Shown: positions 43,227 to 52,595, counted from the stretch's first letter. The stretch is DNA of 64,000 bases from Pseudonocardia nematodicida (GCF_040105385.1 NZ_JBEDNQ010000008.1:248001-312000), one strand, 5' to 3'. Program-made: numbers and translations. Notes: generated from the letters alone by a model not told the origin.

Positions 43227-44373
43227 TCATGCCGTGATGAGTTGGGGTCCGGCCACTGTTTCGTCACCGGCCGGTGGCGGGACAAGCAGTGCCATGGTGG
43301 CTTCGCCGAGGTGGCGGCGGTCACCGGCCTGCCACTCGTCGTGAGCTTCGACCAGGACGGCGCCGGCCAGGCGCAGCAGCGCTTCGGGGTTGGGGAACAC
43401 CCCGACCACGTCGGTGCGGCGTTTGACCTCCTTGTTCAGCCGTTCCAGCGGGTTGGTCGACCAGATCTTCTTCCAGTGCGCGGCAGGGAAATCGGCGAAG
43501 GCCAGCAGGTCAGGGGCGGCGTCGCGCAGCATCGTCTCGACCTTCGCTGATTGGCGGCCGAGCATCCCGGCGATCACGTTGAGCTGTTCGCGGACCATTT
43601 CGGCCTTGGGCTGGGCGAAGATCGTTCGGGTCGCGGCGGCGACCATCTCAGCGTTGGCCTTGGGGACCTGGGCTAGGACGTTGCGCAGGAAATGCACCCG
43701 GCAGCGTTGCCAGGCCGCGCCCAGCACCGCCGAGATGGCCTGCTTGAGCCCGGTGTGGGCATCGGAGATCACCAGTTGCACCCCGCCGAGGCCGCGGGCC
43801 TTGAGGCTGCGCAGGAACGCAGTCCAGAACGCCCCGTCCTCGGAGTCGCCGATGGCGAACCCGAGAACCTCCCGCCAGCCATCGGCGCGGACGCCGGTGG
43901 CGATCACCACCGCCTGGGACACGACCCGGTGATTCACCCGGGCCTTGCAGTAGGTGGCGTCGAGGAACACGTAGGGGAAGCGCTGCTCGGCCAGCGAGCG
44001 GTCGCGGAACGCTCCGACTTCGGTGTCGAGATCGGCGCAGATCCGTGAGACCTCGGACTTGGAGATCCCGGAGTCGGCGCCGAGGGCCTTGACCAGATCG
44101 TCGACCTTCCTCGTCGAGACGCCGTGTAGGTATGCCTCCATCACCACCGCGAACAACGCCTGGTCGACCCGGCGTCGGCGCTCGAGCAGCGACGGGAAGA
44201 AGCTCCCGGTGCGCAGCTTGGGGATCCGCAGCTCCAGATCGCCGGCGGTGGTCGACCTGGTCCTCGTGCTTGGGGCGACTGCGCTTGCGACCAACGGTGT
44301 AGGGCTGGCGCAGCTCACCTAGGGGGCATGCTCCTCGCGATGGGGCGACCAACTCGGTCGTGCACCACCCCAC
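43227..44373 (-). pseudogene. IS256-family (Mutator) transposase, 5'-truncated and frameshifted
   Basis: The readable part (about 340 residues) starts at GDLELRIPKLRTGSFFPSLLERRRRVDQAL. It contains the DDE-region motifs YVFLDATYCK and VQLVISDAHTGLKQA and the Mutator signature WQRCRVHFLRNVL, ending NPLERLNKEVKRRTDVVG. The N-terminal domain is not recoverable. Upstream coding (PYTVGRKRSRPKHEDQVD) is in another frame, joined by a one-base shift near 44250. It is a different lineage from the intact IS256 element at 48.8-50.3 kb. Its upstream edge lies about 270 bp before the metallo-beta-lactamase start. Confidence 0.75.
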
Positions 44374-44639
44374 ACGTCTGTGGCCGGGTCTCGCGGTTCG
44401 AGGAGTCGACCTGCCCTTGGGCCGCCTCTTGACCTTTCGCGGGACCGAACACGCTGAGATGCCCGGTCCCGCCCACGGTCACAGCGGGCCAGGTAGGAGC
44501 CGCTCGACGAGATCGGAGAGCGTGTGGTCGCGGCCTGCTCTGGGCGGTTCTCAGCTTCGGGCGTCGTTGTCGGACCCTCGATCTACGATGCGTGCGGGGC
44601 GCTGCGTCGTGCCTCAGCACAAGCGAGAGGACCATCGTC

Positions 44640-45951
44640 ATGCCCGAGGAGCTGCCCGAGCTGGGCGCGGTGTTCTGGCCGGTGGGCACCCGGGGACAGC
44701 ACGACGATCGTGGTCAGCGACCAGATCGTCGTGCAGATCGACCTGCACGACATGGCGAAGGCGGACGACGACGTTAACCCCGAAATGCCGGTCGTCGACC
44801 GTCTCGTCGAGGTCCTCCCCGAGGTCGACGACGAGCCCTATCTGGCGGTGTTCGCTCTGACCCACGCGGACAAGGATCACTGCCTGGGCTTCGCGGACCT
44901 ACTTGAGAAGGTCACCATCGGCGAGCTGTGGGCGACGCCGCGGCTGTGGCGCGAGTACCTCGACGCCCCCGATGGCGAGGGACTCTGCGCCGACGCCCAG
45001 GCCTTTCAGGAGGAGGCCGAACGGCGAATCGCCGCGGTCAAGGCCGCGCTCGGGCGCAATGAGGCTCCCGCTCGCGGGGACCGGATCATCGTGATCGGCT
45101 ACGACACCGAGCACGACTCCCACGCCTACGACGAGCTGCCCGCCAAGTTCAAGTCCGGACCGGGGAAACTGATCACCTCGCTGGACGACTAAGACTGCGC
45201 CGGCCGCTTCGAGGCCTTCATTCACGCCCCCTTCGCCGACGATTGCGCCGCCGAACGCAACGACACCTCGCTGGCCATGCAGGTCACCCTGACCGCTGAC
45301 ACCGGGCAGAGCGGTCGCGTGCTGCTGCTCGGTGACCTCGCCCACGACACGATCATGAAGATCGTCGACTACAGCGAGGATCACGGCCGGTCCGAGCGGC
45401 TGTCCTGGGACGTGCTACTCGCCCCGCACCACTGCTCAAAGAAGGTCATGTACCGCGTCGAGAACGGGCAGGAGGTGCTGCAGCGCGACATCCTCGAGGC
45501 CTTCGAGCGCCACGCCACGGACCTGGACAACGCGGTGATCGTGGCCAGCAGCGCCCCGATCCCGGCGTCGAACCCGCCCGGGGCGAACCCGCCGCACCGC
45601 CTCGCCGCCGACCGCTACGAGGAGTCCGCCGAGCTGGTGTGCACCATGTCCTGGCCCACCGCGACCGCCCCGAGCCCGGTGGTGTTCACCGTGGACGACC
45701 AGGGCCCGGGCCTGCTACGGGAGCAAAAGACGATCGAGCTGGCCCACCTCGCCGAGACCAAGAGCACCGCCGTGTCGGGGGCGGGACGCCTGGCCCGGGT
45801 GGCTGGCGCGGCCGCCGGCGTTCTGCATGCCAGATCCGCGGGGCCGTCGTCGGACGCCGCTACTCCCCCGGGGACCGACCGGGTGCGCGCGGCCGTCGAG
45901 ACCGACCGCGGTGGCCACCGCGCGCCGGAGACCCCGGTGGCCTTCGGGTGA
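44640..45951 (+). pseudogene. ComEC-like metallo-beta-lactamase-fold protein, frameshift plus nonsense codon
   Basis: ATG with an AGAGG ribosome site opens MPEELPELGAVFWPVGT. The family then expects GDSTTIVV, which is present only after removing one base of the CCC at 44689-44691. In the shifted frame follow DLHDMAK, the metal site THADKDH (HxDxDH, ComEC type), then an in-frame TAA at 45190-45192 (LDD-stop-DCAGRF). The frame continues to LLLGDLAHDTI and LLAPHHCSK, the remaining metal ligands. Without the two lesions it would be a full MBL hydrolase of about 436 residues. Its stop overlaps the GTG of the E2-E1-JAB gene. MBL partners are known in some bacterial E2-E1-JAB loci. Confidence 0.85.
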
Positions 45952-48647
45952 CGGGGTCCGACCCGGTCGGAGGACACGAGCTCGCTGCACGGCAACTGCA
46001 CGCCCTCGCGGCGACGTCCGACGGCGCGATCGAGGTAGTCGAGGACGCCGGACCGTCCACCGGGTTGTCGGTCTCGCTCGACACCAGCGGCGTCGAGCGC
46101 GGGGCGGGTATCCGCCTGCGCCAGCGGGAGCGGTTCCGGCTCACGGTACCTGAGACCTTCCCGTTCCAGCCGCCGCGGGTCGCGGTCGAGCACCGCCGCT
46201 GGGCCGGGACACCGCACGTCCAGTGGGGGCGGACCCTGTGCCTCTACGGGTCGATCTCAGTGGAGTGGGTGTCTGGCGACGGCATCCGCGGGTTGATCGG
46301 CCGGCTGGCTACCTGGCTCGACCGCGCCGCGGCCGGCGAGCTCGACCCGCAGGACCAGCCCCTGCACCCACCGGTGGCCTACACCAGCAGGGAGGGCGGC
46401 ACGGTGATCGTCCACCCGGACCTCGCCGCTCACGTGCCCTGGCCCGAGTCCACCCGCTCCCCCGCCTGCTCGGCGGCGACCACCGCGACGCCTGACATCG
46501 ACCCGGCCGCCGACCCACCCGCGCCAGCGAGCCCGCCGCTGCGGCTGGTGCTCGGCTGGTCGCGCTACCGCCCCGGGCCCGACGGCGGACGGATCGACGT
46601 CCTCGACTGGCTTACCGCCGACGAGGCGGTGGATCGGGTGCTCGCCCCTGTCCCGGAGGACCAGCAACGTCATCTGCTGGTGCTGGCGGTCCTGCTCGAC
46701 ACCGACCTGGGCTGGGAGTACCCCGCGCACGCTCGTGATCTCTCCGCCGGGCTGGCCGAGGCGGGACTCGCCCGCGATCGTCTCCTCGGGGCGCTCATGG
46801 CTACGGCCCGGCTCAACCGCGCGTTGAGTCACGCAACCGAGCACGATCCCGACCCTGTGCTGGTGTTACTCGGCACCCCGGCGCGACGCGTTGACGGCCG
46901 CCGCCTCGCCCACCTGGCCGCGTGGCGGTTCGACGACCTCGGCTCCGACATCACCTCCGCGCTAAGCAGCACCCGGCGGCTCCACGACCAAGGCGACGCC
47001 GAGATGGGGGAACTGCACGAGGAGATCCGCGAGATCGCCCACCGATGGCTGGACTCCGCGCAGGTGTGCTGGTCACGGGTCCACGAGAAGCGACCCGAGG
47101 TGACCCGCCGCCGCGACCGGCGTACCTCCGCGACCTGGCTGGCCGGCCGTCGTGTGCTGCTCTTGGGAGCCGGAGCGATCGGTGCCCCGGTAGCCGAGCA
47201 GGTGGTTCGCGCCGGCGTCTCCGAGCTCGTGGTCCTCGACAACGGCGCGGTGACCCCCGGCATCCTGGTCCGCCAGCCCTACACCGACGCCGACATCGGT
47301 ACTGCGAAGGCCACCGCGCTCGCCGCCCACCTCAACGCCCTCGACACCACGCACCCAGTCCTCGGGCTGGTGCGTGATGCCACCAGGCTCTTCGTCAGCA
47401 GCGGGTCCGACCCGCTGCTGGAGCCTTCTCGCTTCGACCTTGTCATCGACGCCACCGCCGATGTCGCCACCCGCGCCGCGCTCGAGCTCGCTCGCCGCAC
47501 CCGTCGCGCGGCCTGGCCGCCGACCGCGACCATGCTCGTCGGACACCGCGCCACCCTCGGCGTCAGCACCCTGTGCTTGCGCGGCGCGTCGGGCTCGGGC
47601 CACGACATCCTGCGCCGGCTGGCACTTCATGGCCGCGGTCCCGGCGCCGGCACCTGGGGAGACGTCGTCAATGACCTGTTTCCCAACCCGCCGCGCACCG
47701 AGGTGTTCCTCCCCGAGCCAGGCTGCTCGGCGCCCACGTTCGTAGGCTCGGCCACCCAGCTCGCCGCCCTGAGCGCCGGGATGCTCGAGGCCACCACCCA
47801 GCTGCTGGGCGCTGCGTACGACCCGGACACCCAATCCGACGACGCCCGCGCCACCGACGCCACTTCTGATTCCGCCCCCGGCGCGGTCCTCCCGATGACC
47901 GCAGTCGCGGTCCGAACGCCGGAGGTGGTGCGCGACGGAGGTCATCGTCGCGGCGGGACCACCGTGATCGGGTGGCCGAATGACCTGCACACCCGTGACG
48001 TGCACAGCGGGTTCGAGGTCCGCATCGCCGCGGCGGCCGCGGCGGCCATGCGTACCGAGACTCGCCGCGGCAACCGGGTCCGCGGGTCGCACATCGAGAC
48101 AGGGGGCATGCTCCTCGGGTCCTTCGACGACGCCACCAGAGTGATCTCGGTCGATCTGGCCACGGGCCCGTCGCCCGACAGCAGACTCTCGGCGTCGTTC
48201 TTCGATCACGGCGTCGAGGGCACGCAGGAGGTCCTCGACGAGCACCTGGCCCGCAGCGGGGGTCTGATCGGCTACGTCGGGCTCTGGCACACCCACCCCG
48301 AGGGCCCGGCCTTACCCAGCGCCGTCGACGAGGCAGCCATCGCCACCCTGACCTCGCTGGCCCCTCGTGCACTGATGCTCATCCTGGGCGGCCCCGCCCC
48401 GACATGGCGACAGTGGCGCGACGGCGACGGGGCTCCGGAGCTATACGGGCGTCTCGAGCACGCCGGCAACCATCGCGGGCCGAGGGAAATTCGGCGCCCC
48501 GACCGGCGCGCTCTGCTGGATCCCGGCGGCGGACCGACCTTCCTGGGGGGACTTCGCGAGCAGGCCGCGGTGGCATCTCCGTTGGGCCCGGGCCCGCAGT
48601 CAGGTCGCTCTCGACGCTGGGGGTGGCCGTGGCTGCAGCGCCGGTGA
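45948..48647 (+). CDS. Fused E2-E1-JAB ubiquitin-like conjugation/deconjugation protein
   Basis: An 899-residue intact protein. An E2-like domain (about residues 1-150) has the UBC pattern FRLTVPETFPFQPPRVAVEH and a putative catalytic Cys98 in GRTLCLYGSISVEW. A helical linker (about 185-390) follows. The E1/ThiF domain (about 395-625) has VLLLGAGAIGAPVAEQV and RQPYTDADIGTAKA for ATP binding and a candidate Cys in EPGCSAPTFVGS. A C-terminal JAB/JAMM domain has Glu717 (IETGGMLLG) and H781-T-H783-P...S791-x-x-D794, a complete zinc-protease set. It should activate, transfer and cleave a ubiquitin-like or substrate C-terminus, as Cap2 plus Cap3 do in type II CBASS, but in one chain and with no CD-NTase or Ubl gene nearby. 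GTGA overlaps tie it to both neighbours. Confidence 0.9.
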   Translation: MTGSDPVGGHELAARQLHALAATSDGAIEVVEDAGPSTGLSVSLDTSGVERGAGIRLRQRERFRLTVPETFPFQPPRVAVEHRRWAGTPHVQWGRTLCLYGSISVEWVSGDGIRGLIGRLATWLDRAAAGELDPQDQPLHPPVAYTSREGGTVIVHPDLAAHVPWPESTRSPACSAATTATPDIDPAADPPAPASPPLRLVLGWSRYRPGPDGGRIDVLDWLTADEAVDRVLAPVPEDQQRHLLVLAVLLDTDLGWEYPAHARDLSAGLAEAGLARDRLLGALMATARLNRALSHATEHDPDPVLVLLGTPARRVDGRRLAHLAAWRFDDLGSDITSALSSTRRLHDQGDAEMGELHEEIREIAHRWLDSAQVCWSRVHEKRPEVTRRRDRRTSATWLAGRRVLLLGAGAIGAPVAEQVVRAGVSELVVLDNGAVTPGILVRQPYTDADIGTAKATALAAHLNALDTTHPVLGLVRDATRLFVSSGSDPLLEPSRFDLVIDATADVATRAALELARRTRRAAWPPTATMLVGHRATLGVSTLCLRGASGSGHDILRRLALHGRGPGAGTWGDVVNDLFPNPPRTEVFLPEPGCSAPTFVGSATQLAALSAGMLEATTQLLGAAYDPDTQSDDARATDATSDSAPGAVLPMTAVAVRTPEVVRDGGHRRGGTTVIGWPNDLHTRDVHSGFEVRIAAAAAAAMRTETRRGNRVRGSHIETGGMLLGSFDDATRVISVDLATGPSPDSRLSASFFDHGVEGTQEVLDEHLARSGGLIGYVGLWHTHPEGPALPSAVDEAAIATLTSLAPRALMLILGGPAPTWRQWRDGDGAPELYGRLEHAGNHRGPREIRRPDRRALLDPGGGPTFLGGLREQAAVASPLGPGPQSGRSRRWGWPWLQRR

Positions 48648-48818
48648 TCCGGCCGCGGGTCGGCATCGCGTTCTCGGGCGGTGGCTTCCGCGCCACTGCG
48701 TTCGGTCTCGGGGCGCTGCGCGCGCTGCACGATGTCGGGCTGCTCGAGCACGTCGAGGTCGTATCCGGAATCAGTGGTGGTTCGCTGCTGACCGCGATGT
48801 GGGCCTACGGACCGAGCG

Positions 48819-48827
48819 AGTTCTCAG
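48819..48827. repeat. Target-site duplication, left copy (AGTTCTCAG)
   Basis: Nine bases identical to those flanking the other side of the IS256 element. The length fits the 8-9 bp duplication made by IS256-family transposases and shows simple, unrearranged insertion into the patatin gene. Confidence 0.9.
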
Positions 48828-50300
48828 AGGGTGTCAGATGGTCTGTGTAACAAGATCCTCTTGAGCTGAGGAGTACACAGTGACCGTGACCGGTGATCAG
48901 CAGTCCAGTCATCCGCTCGGTGTCGGGGATGGGGCGGGGCCGGCCACGGCGCGTGACGCGGTCAACGCGATGGTCGAGGCCGGTCTGTTGGATCAGGTCA
49001 TGTCCCAGGTCGATGCCGGTGAACTCGTCCTGACCGGAGAGGGCGGCTTCCTTCCGGAGATGATCAAGGCGGTGCTCGAACGCGGCCTGGCCGCCGAGCA
49101 GACCGCGCACCTGGGCTACGAGAAGGGCGATCCCGGCGGGCGCGGCACCCCGAACTCGCGCAACGGGTCGAGCCCGAAGACCCTGCACACCGAGGCCGGC
49201 GAGGTCGCGCTCGAGGTTCCGCGCGATCGCGCCGGCACCTTCGAACCGCGACTGGTGCCCAAGGGCTCGCGCCGGACCGGCGGCCTGGACGAGATGATCA
49301 TCTCGCTCTACGCGGGTGGGATGACGGTGCGCGACATCGCCGCTCATCTGCATCGCACGCTGGGCACCGAGCTGTCTCACGAGACGATCTCGAAGGTCAC
49401 CGACAGCGTGCTCGAAGAGGTCCGGGCCTGGCAGTCGCGGCCGCTGGAGGAGATCTACCCGATCGTCTACCTCGACGCGTTGGTGATCAAGGTCCGCGAC
49501 GGCCATCAGGTCCGTAACAGGGCCGCGCACATCGCCGTCGGCGTCGACCTCGACGGGATCAAGCACGTCCTGGGAATCTGGGTTCAAGCTACCGAGGGAG
49601 CGAAGTTCTGGGCCGGTGTCTGCGCCGAGCTGCGCAACCGCGGGGTCCGTGACGTGTTGATCGTGTGCTGCGACGGCCTGACCGGGTTCCCGGAGGCGAT
49701 CGAGGCGACCTGGCCCCAAAGCGTCGTGCAGACCTGCACAGTGCACCTGATCCGGGCCGCAATGCGATTCGTGCCCTATAACGACCGCAAGAAGGTCGCC
49801 GCCGCACTCCGACCGATCTACACCGCCCCCACCGACGAGGCCGCCCGGCTCGAACTCGACGCCTTCGCCGACTCCGAGCTCGGCCGGCGCTATCCAGCGG
49901 CGATCATGACCTGGGAGAACGCCTGGGAGCGGTTCATCCCGTTCCTGGCGTTCCCGCCGGAACTTCGCAAGATCATCTACACCACGAACGCGATCGAGTC
50001 GCTGAACTACCAGCTCCGCAAGATCATCAAGAACCGCGGTCACTTCCCGAACGACGACGCGGTGATCAAGCTGTTGTGGCTGGCCATCCGCGACATCGAA
50101 GACAAACGCGCCCGCGCGAGGGCGAAGGAGAAGGGCCTACCGCCGAACGCCCGCAAGGCGCCCGGCCGGCTCGTCGAGGGGGCGGTCGTTCAAGGATGGA
50201 AGGCCGCCCTCGGGCAGCTCGCGCTGGCCTGTCCCGAACGCGTCAACCACTACCTGACCTGACGTCTTGGATCTTCTTACACAGAAATCTTGACACCTCC
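48828..50300 (+). mobile_element. IS256-family insertion sequence inside the patatin gene
   Basis: A 1473-bp element with imperfect terminal inverted repeats. The left end reads AGGGTGTCAGATGGTCTGTG and the right end, complemented, GGAGGTGTCAAGATTTCTGT, continuing similarly for about 12 bases. It is flanked by the 9-bp duplication AGTTCTCAG. It carries one intact transposase gene in the same direction as the host gene. Insertion appears recent: duplication, ends and transposase are all undamaged. Confidence 0.93.
48880..50262 (+). CDS. IS256-family (Mutator) transposase, intact
   Basis: A 460-residue DDE transposase. The N-terminal domain (EMIKAVLERGLAAEQTAHLG, NGSSPKTLHTEAGEVALEVP) is followed by DDE motifs in YPIVYLDALVIKVRDG and VLIVCCDGLTGFPEAI and the Mutator signature VVQTCTVHLIRAAMRFV. 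It ends with RKIIYTTNAIESLNYQLRK. Full length, GTG start after GCTGAGGAG. Different subgroup from the truncated copy at 43.2-44.4 kb. Confidence 0.95.
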   Translation: MTVTGDQQSSHPLGVGDGAGPATARDAVNAMVEAGLLDQVMSQVDAGELVLTGEGGFLPEMIKAVLERGLAAEQTAHLGYEKGDPGGRGTPNSRNGSSPKTLHTEAGEVALEVPRDRAGTFEPRLVPKGSRRTGGLDEMIISLYAGGMTVRDIAAHLHRTLGTELSHETISKVTDSVLEEVRAWQSRPLEEIYPIVYLDALVIKVRDGHQVRNRAAHIAVGVDLDGIKHVLGIWVQATEGAKFWAGVCAELRNRGVRDVLIVCCDGLTGFPEAIEATWPQSVVQTCTVHLIRAAMRFVPYNDRKKVAAALRPIYTAPTDEAARLELDAFADSELGRRYPAAIMTWENAWERFIPFLAFPPELRKIIYTTNAIESLNYQLRKIIKNRGHFPNDDAVIKLLWLAIRDIEDKRARARAKEKGLPPNARKAPGRLVEGAVVQGWKAALGQLALACPERVNHYLT

Positions 50301-50309
50301 AGTTCTCAG
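50301..50309. repeat. Target-site duplication, right copy (AGTTCTCAG)
   Basis: Right partner of the 9-bp duplication at the other end of the IS256 element. Reading continues in the patatin frame directly after it (SAFDLSVTGLLTTGLQ). Confidence 0.9.
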
Positions 50310-51262
50310 CCTTCGACCTCTCGGTTACCGGCCTGCTCACCACAGGTCTGCAGCTCGAACTCGCCCGGCGAGCAGCTTCCCCCCGCCAGCTGCTTGGGGT
50401 TCCAGGACAGACCACACCGCGTCGGCACCTTCCTGGCCACCCCACCGAGGCACTCGCACGCGCCTTCGCCGCCCGCGATTTCGGCGCCCGCGACCTGACC
50501 GACCCCAGCCACCCCGGACTCGCAGTACTCATCTCAGCGACCGACCTCGCCAGCGGCAACGCGGTCCGCTACGGCAGTAAGATCAGCTCCTGCTCTGCCT
50601 ACGGGGAGCTCATCGATCCCGGCACAGTCGCCGAGGCCGTCGCCGCGTCCTGCGCCTATCCGCTGCTGCTGCCTCCGCTGAGACGGGACTACACGTTCCG
50701 GTCCTCCGACGGCGCCACCACTCGTCGGTCGCTGCGAGTGACCGACGGCGGGGTCTACGACAACCTGGGCGTCTCGCCGCTGATGCCCGGCCGCTCGCTT
50801 GCGCACACCAGCCAAGTCTATGACCTGGACTACCTCATCGCCGTTGACGCCGGCCACGGCCGATGGGACGAGCACTCCCCGCGCGGGCTCCTCCGGATTC
50901 CACTCGCGCGCAGCTTCGACATCACCCACGCTAAGAACCAGGACGGCAGCCGCGCGCAGCTGCACACCCTCGCCGCCACCGGCCAGCCTCAGGGCTTCCT
51001 GCACGTCTACCTCGGCATGCGCGATCGTCGTCTTCCGGTTCCGATGAGCGACTTCGTCGCCCGTCGAGAGATCGCCGACATCGGGACCAACTTCCGCGCG
51101 CTGACCAGCACGCAGCTCGACCTCGTCTCAGTCCGAGCCGAGCAGCTCACCCGCACCCTTATCGACCACTGGCTACCCGAGTTGACGACGCTAAGCACTA
51201 CCGCCAGAGCGGCCGCTAGGCGATCGCAGCGGGCCCCGGTCAACAGTCGACCAGGCAGGTGA

Positions 51263-51619
51263 GACAGAGCCCCCTTCGAAAAGGCTGCACTGCGGGCGGT
51301 CGCGGCCGGGTCCCGGGGGAATATTCCGGCTCACACACCCTCTGAGCACCGTCTCCGCGAGCCACGAGCTGGTCCTGTGCTTCGCCGACGGCACCTCGAC
51401 CCCCGGTCACGATCACGACCACCGAGACGCGGACTCTGACGTCCGTGGACACAGTCGCGATCACCGCCCCGCTGATCGTTCTCACGCCCGCAGGCGAGCG
51501 ATGCTGGCAGGTCACCACTGCCACCCCCGGCAAGCAGATGTCGTCAACCCCTCCCGCCTCCGCAGGTCGGTGACCGCGAGGCAGGGCTTTGTCTGGCCTC
51601 TCAGACGCGTGGCCAGGCG
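51263..51619. other. Spacer between patatin and Fic modules
   Basis: About 360 bp without a clear gene. One plus-strand frame reads LTSVDTVAITAPLIVLTPAGERCWQVT before a stop near 51573 and might be the end of a lost small protein, but no start or family is visible. Confidence 0.4.
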
Positions 51620-51660
51620 TGTACTCGAATGTGTACGCCCCCGGGTATGCTGAGCCTGTG
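51620..51660 (+). promoter_or_regulatory. Fic-operon promoter with paired TGTAC operator, leaderless start
   Basis: Two TGTAC half-elements begin at 51620 and 51632, 12 bp apart, the spacing and motif (TGTACA) known from YefM-YoeB operators. A TATGCT -10 follows at 51646-51651 and a GTG start codon lies 6 nt later at 51658, giving a leaderless mRNA. The antitoxin encoded next has a Phd/YefM fold, so autorepression through these elements is likely. Confidence 0.6.
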
Positions 51661-51981
51661 TGGGTGCCTGAGGTGCTGTCGTTCCGTGAGTTTCGTGCGG
51701 GCTTGGCGGCAGCGTTGAGGCGTGTGCAGGACCCGGATGCGGAGCCGGTGTTCGTCGGCGCGCACCGCAAGCCCGAGGCGGTGGTGATGTCGGTGGCCCG
51801 TTATGAGCAGCTGGTCGGGGCCGCTCAACGACGGGCTGACGTCGACGAGGCACTCGCGTCGGTGCGCGCCGAGGGCCTCGAGCCCAGCGTCGAGGGCCTG
51901 GCGTTGCTCGACGGTGTCGCCGCCGGCTCGTGGAGCACGACCGAGGCCCGTGAGCGTGTCCTGGCCCGCTACCGCCGTTGA
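51658..51981 (+). CDS. Antitoxin: Phd/YefM-like domain fused to a VbhA-type inhibitory motif
   Basis: A 107-residue protein. Residues 8-52 match the Phd/YefM DNA-binding antitoxin fold (FREFRAGLAAALRRV... PVFVGAHRKPEAVVMSVARYEQL). Residues 62-80 carry S68-V-R-A-E72-G73, the [S/T]xxxE[G/N] helix by which VbhA-class antitoxins block the Fic active site, followed by a VbhA-like tail (RERVLARYRR). It should both repress the operon and inhibit the toxin. The GTG start is supported by the promoter position. It overlaps the fic gene as TTGA. Confidence 0.8.
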   Translation: MWVPEVLSFREFRAGLAAALRRVQDPDAEPVFVGAHRKPEAVVMSVARYEQLVGAAQRRADVDEALASVRAEGLEPSVEGLALLDGVAAGSWSTTEARERVLARYRR

Positions 51982-52595
51982 CCGGACCGGACCCCTATCT
52001 CGATCTCGATGCCGGAGTCCTGCGTAACCGGCTGCGCATCACCGACCCGGCCGAGCTCGCCCAGGTCGAGGCCGAGCTCACCGCACTGCGTCTGATCGAG
52101 CTGCGCCGGCAACCGCTGCCCGGGCGCTACGACCTGGACCACCTGCAGGACTTCCACCACCACATTTTCAGCGACCTCTACGACTGGGCCGGGCAGCTGC
52201 GCACCGTGTCCATCGGCAAGGGACAACTGTTCTGCCTGCCCCAGCACCTCGAGACCTTCGCCTCCGACATCTTCGACCGCCTGCACGACCAGCAGATCCT
52301 GCGCGGGCGCGATCTCGACGGCTTCATCGACGGCCTGGCCGAGCTGTTGGGCGACATCAACGCACTGCACCCGTTCCGCGAAGGCAACGGTCGCACCCAG
52401 CGCGCGTTCCTGGCCCAGCTCGCCGCCGACGCCGGCTACGAGCTGCGCTGGACCGCCATGGACCCCGCCGAGAACAACCGCGCCTCCGCGCTCTCGCTCG
52501 CCGGTGACACCTCCGACCTGGGCACCATGCTGGCCCGCCTTGTCCGGCCGCTACCCCGGCTACCCCGGTCACGGCCGGCGTCTAGCGACAGCTGA
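51978..52595 (+). CDS. fic: Fic-domain toxin (AMP-transferase)
   Basis: A 205-residue single-domain Fic protein with the full active-site loop HPFREGNGRTQRAF (catalytic His131) and the upstream beta-hairpin/target-dock region IFSDLYDWAGQLRTVSIGKG. Fic toxins AMPylate proteins such as DNA gyrase and topoisomerase IV. The TTG start overlaps the antitoxin stop. There is no internal inhibitory helix, so this is a class I system needing the separate antitoxin. Confidence 0.93.
   Translation: MTGPDPYLDLDAGVLRNRLRITDPAELAQVEAELTALRLIELRRQPLPGRYDLDHLQDFHHHIFSDLYDWAGQLRTVSIGKGQLFCLPQHLETFASDIFDRLHDQQILRGRDLDGFIDGLAELLGDINALHPFREGNGRTQRAFLAQLAADAGYELRWTAMDPAENNRASALSLAGDTSDLGTMLARLVRPLPRLPRSRPASSDS

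Larger units (their letters stand above)
48644..51262 (+). pseudogene. Patatin-like phospholipase split by an IS256 element
   Basis: The 5' part reads VGIAFSGGGFRATAFGLGAL (oxyanion hole) and VVSGISGGSLLTAMW (Ser nucleophile elbow). The 3' part, after the insertion, contains AVAASCAYPLLLPPL and the catalytic Asp in RVTDGGVYDNLG. Removing 48828-50309 (1482 bp, a multiple of three, including one target-duplication copy) restores one frame of about 378 residues. Start taken as the GTG overlapping the E2-E1-JAB stop (GTGA); GTGs at 48623 or 48629 are alternatives. Patatin CapV-type enzymes are membrane-degrading effectors in CBASS, so an effector role here is plausible. Confidence 0.88.

Noticed and set aside
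44360..44640. A possible ubiquitin-like protein gene upstream of the MBL
   Set aside because: Frames there lack a beta-grasp pattern or a C-terminal Gly-Gly; the stretch looks like IS remnant and promoter.
44640..51262. Calling the locus CBASS
   Set aside because: No CD-NTase (GS...DxD) frame is seen between the truncated transposase and the Fic module, and E1, E2 and JAB are fused, unlike Cap2/Cap3.
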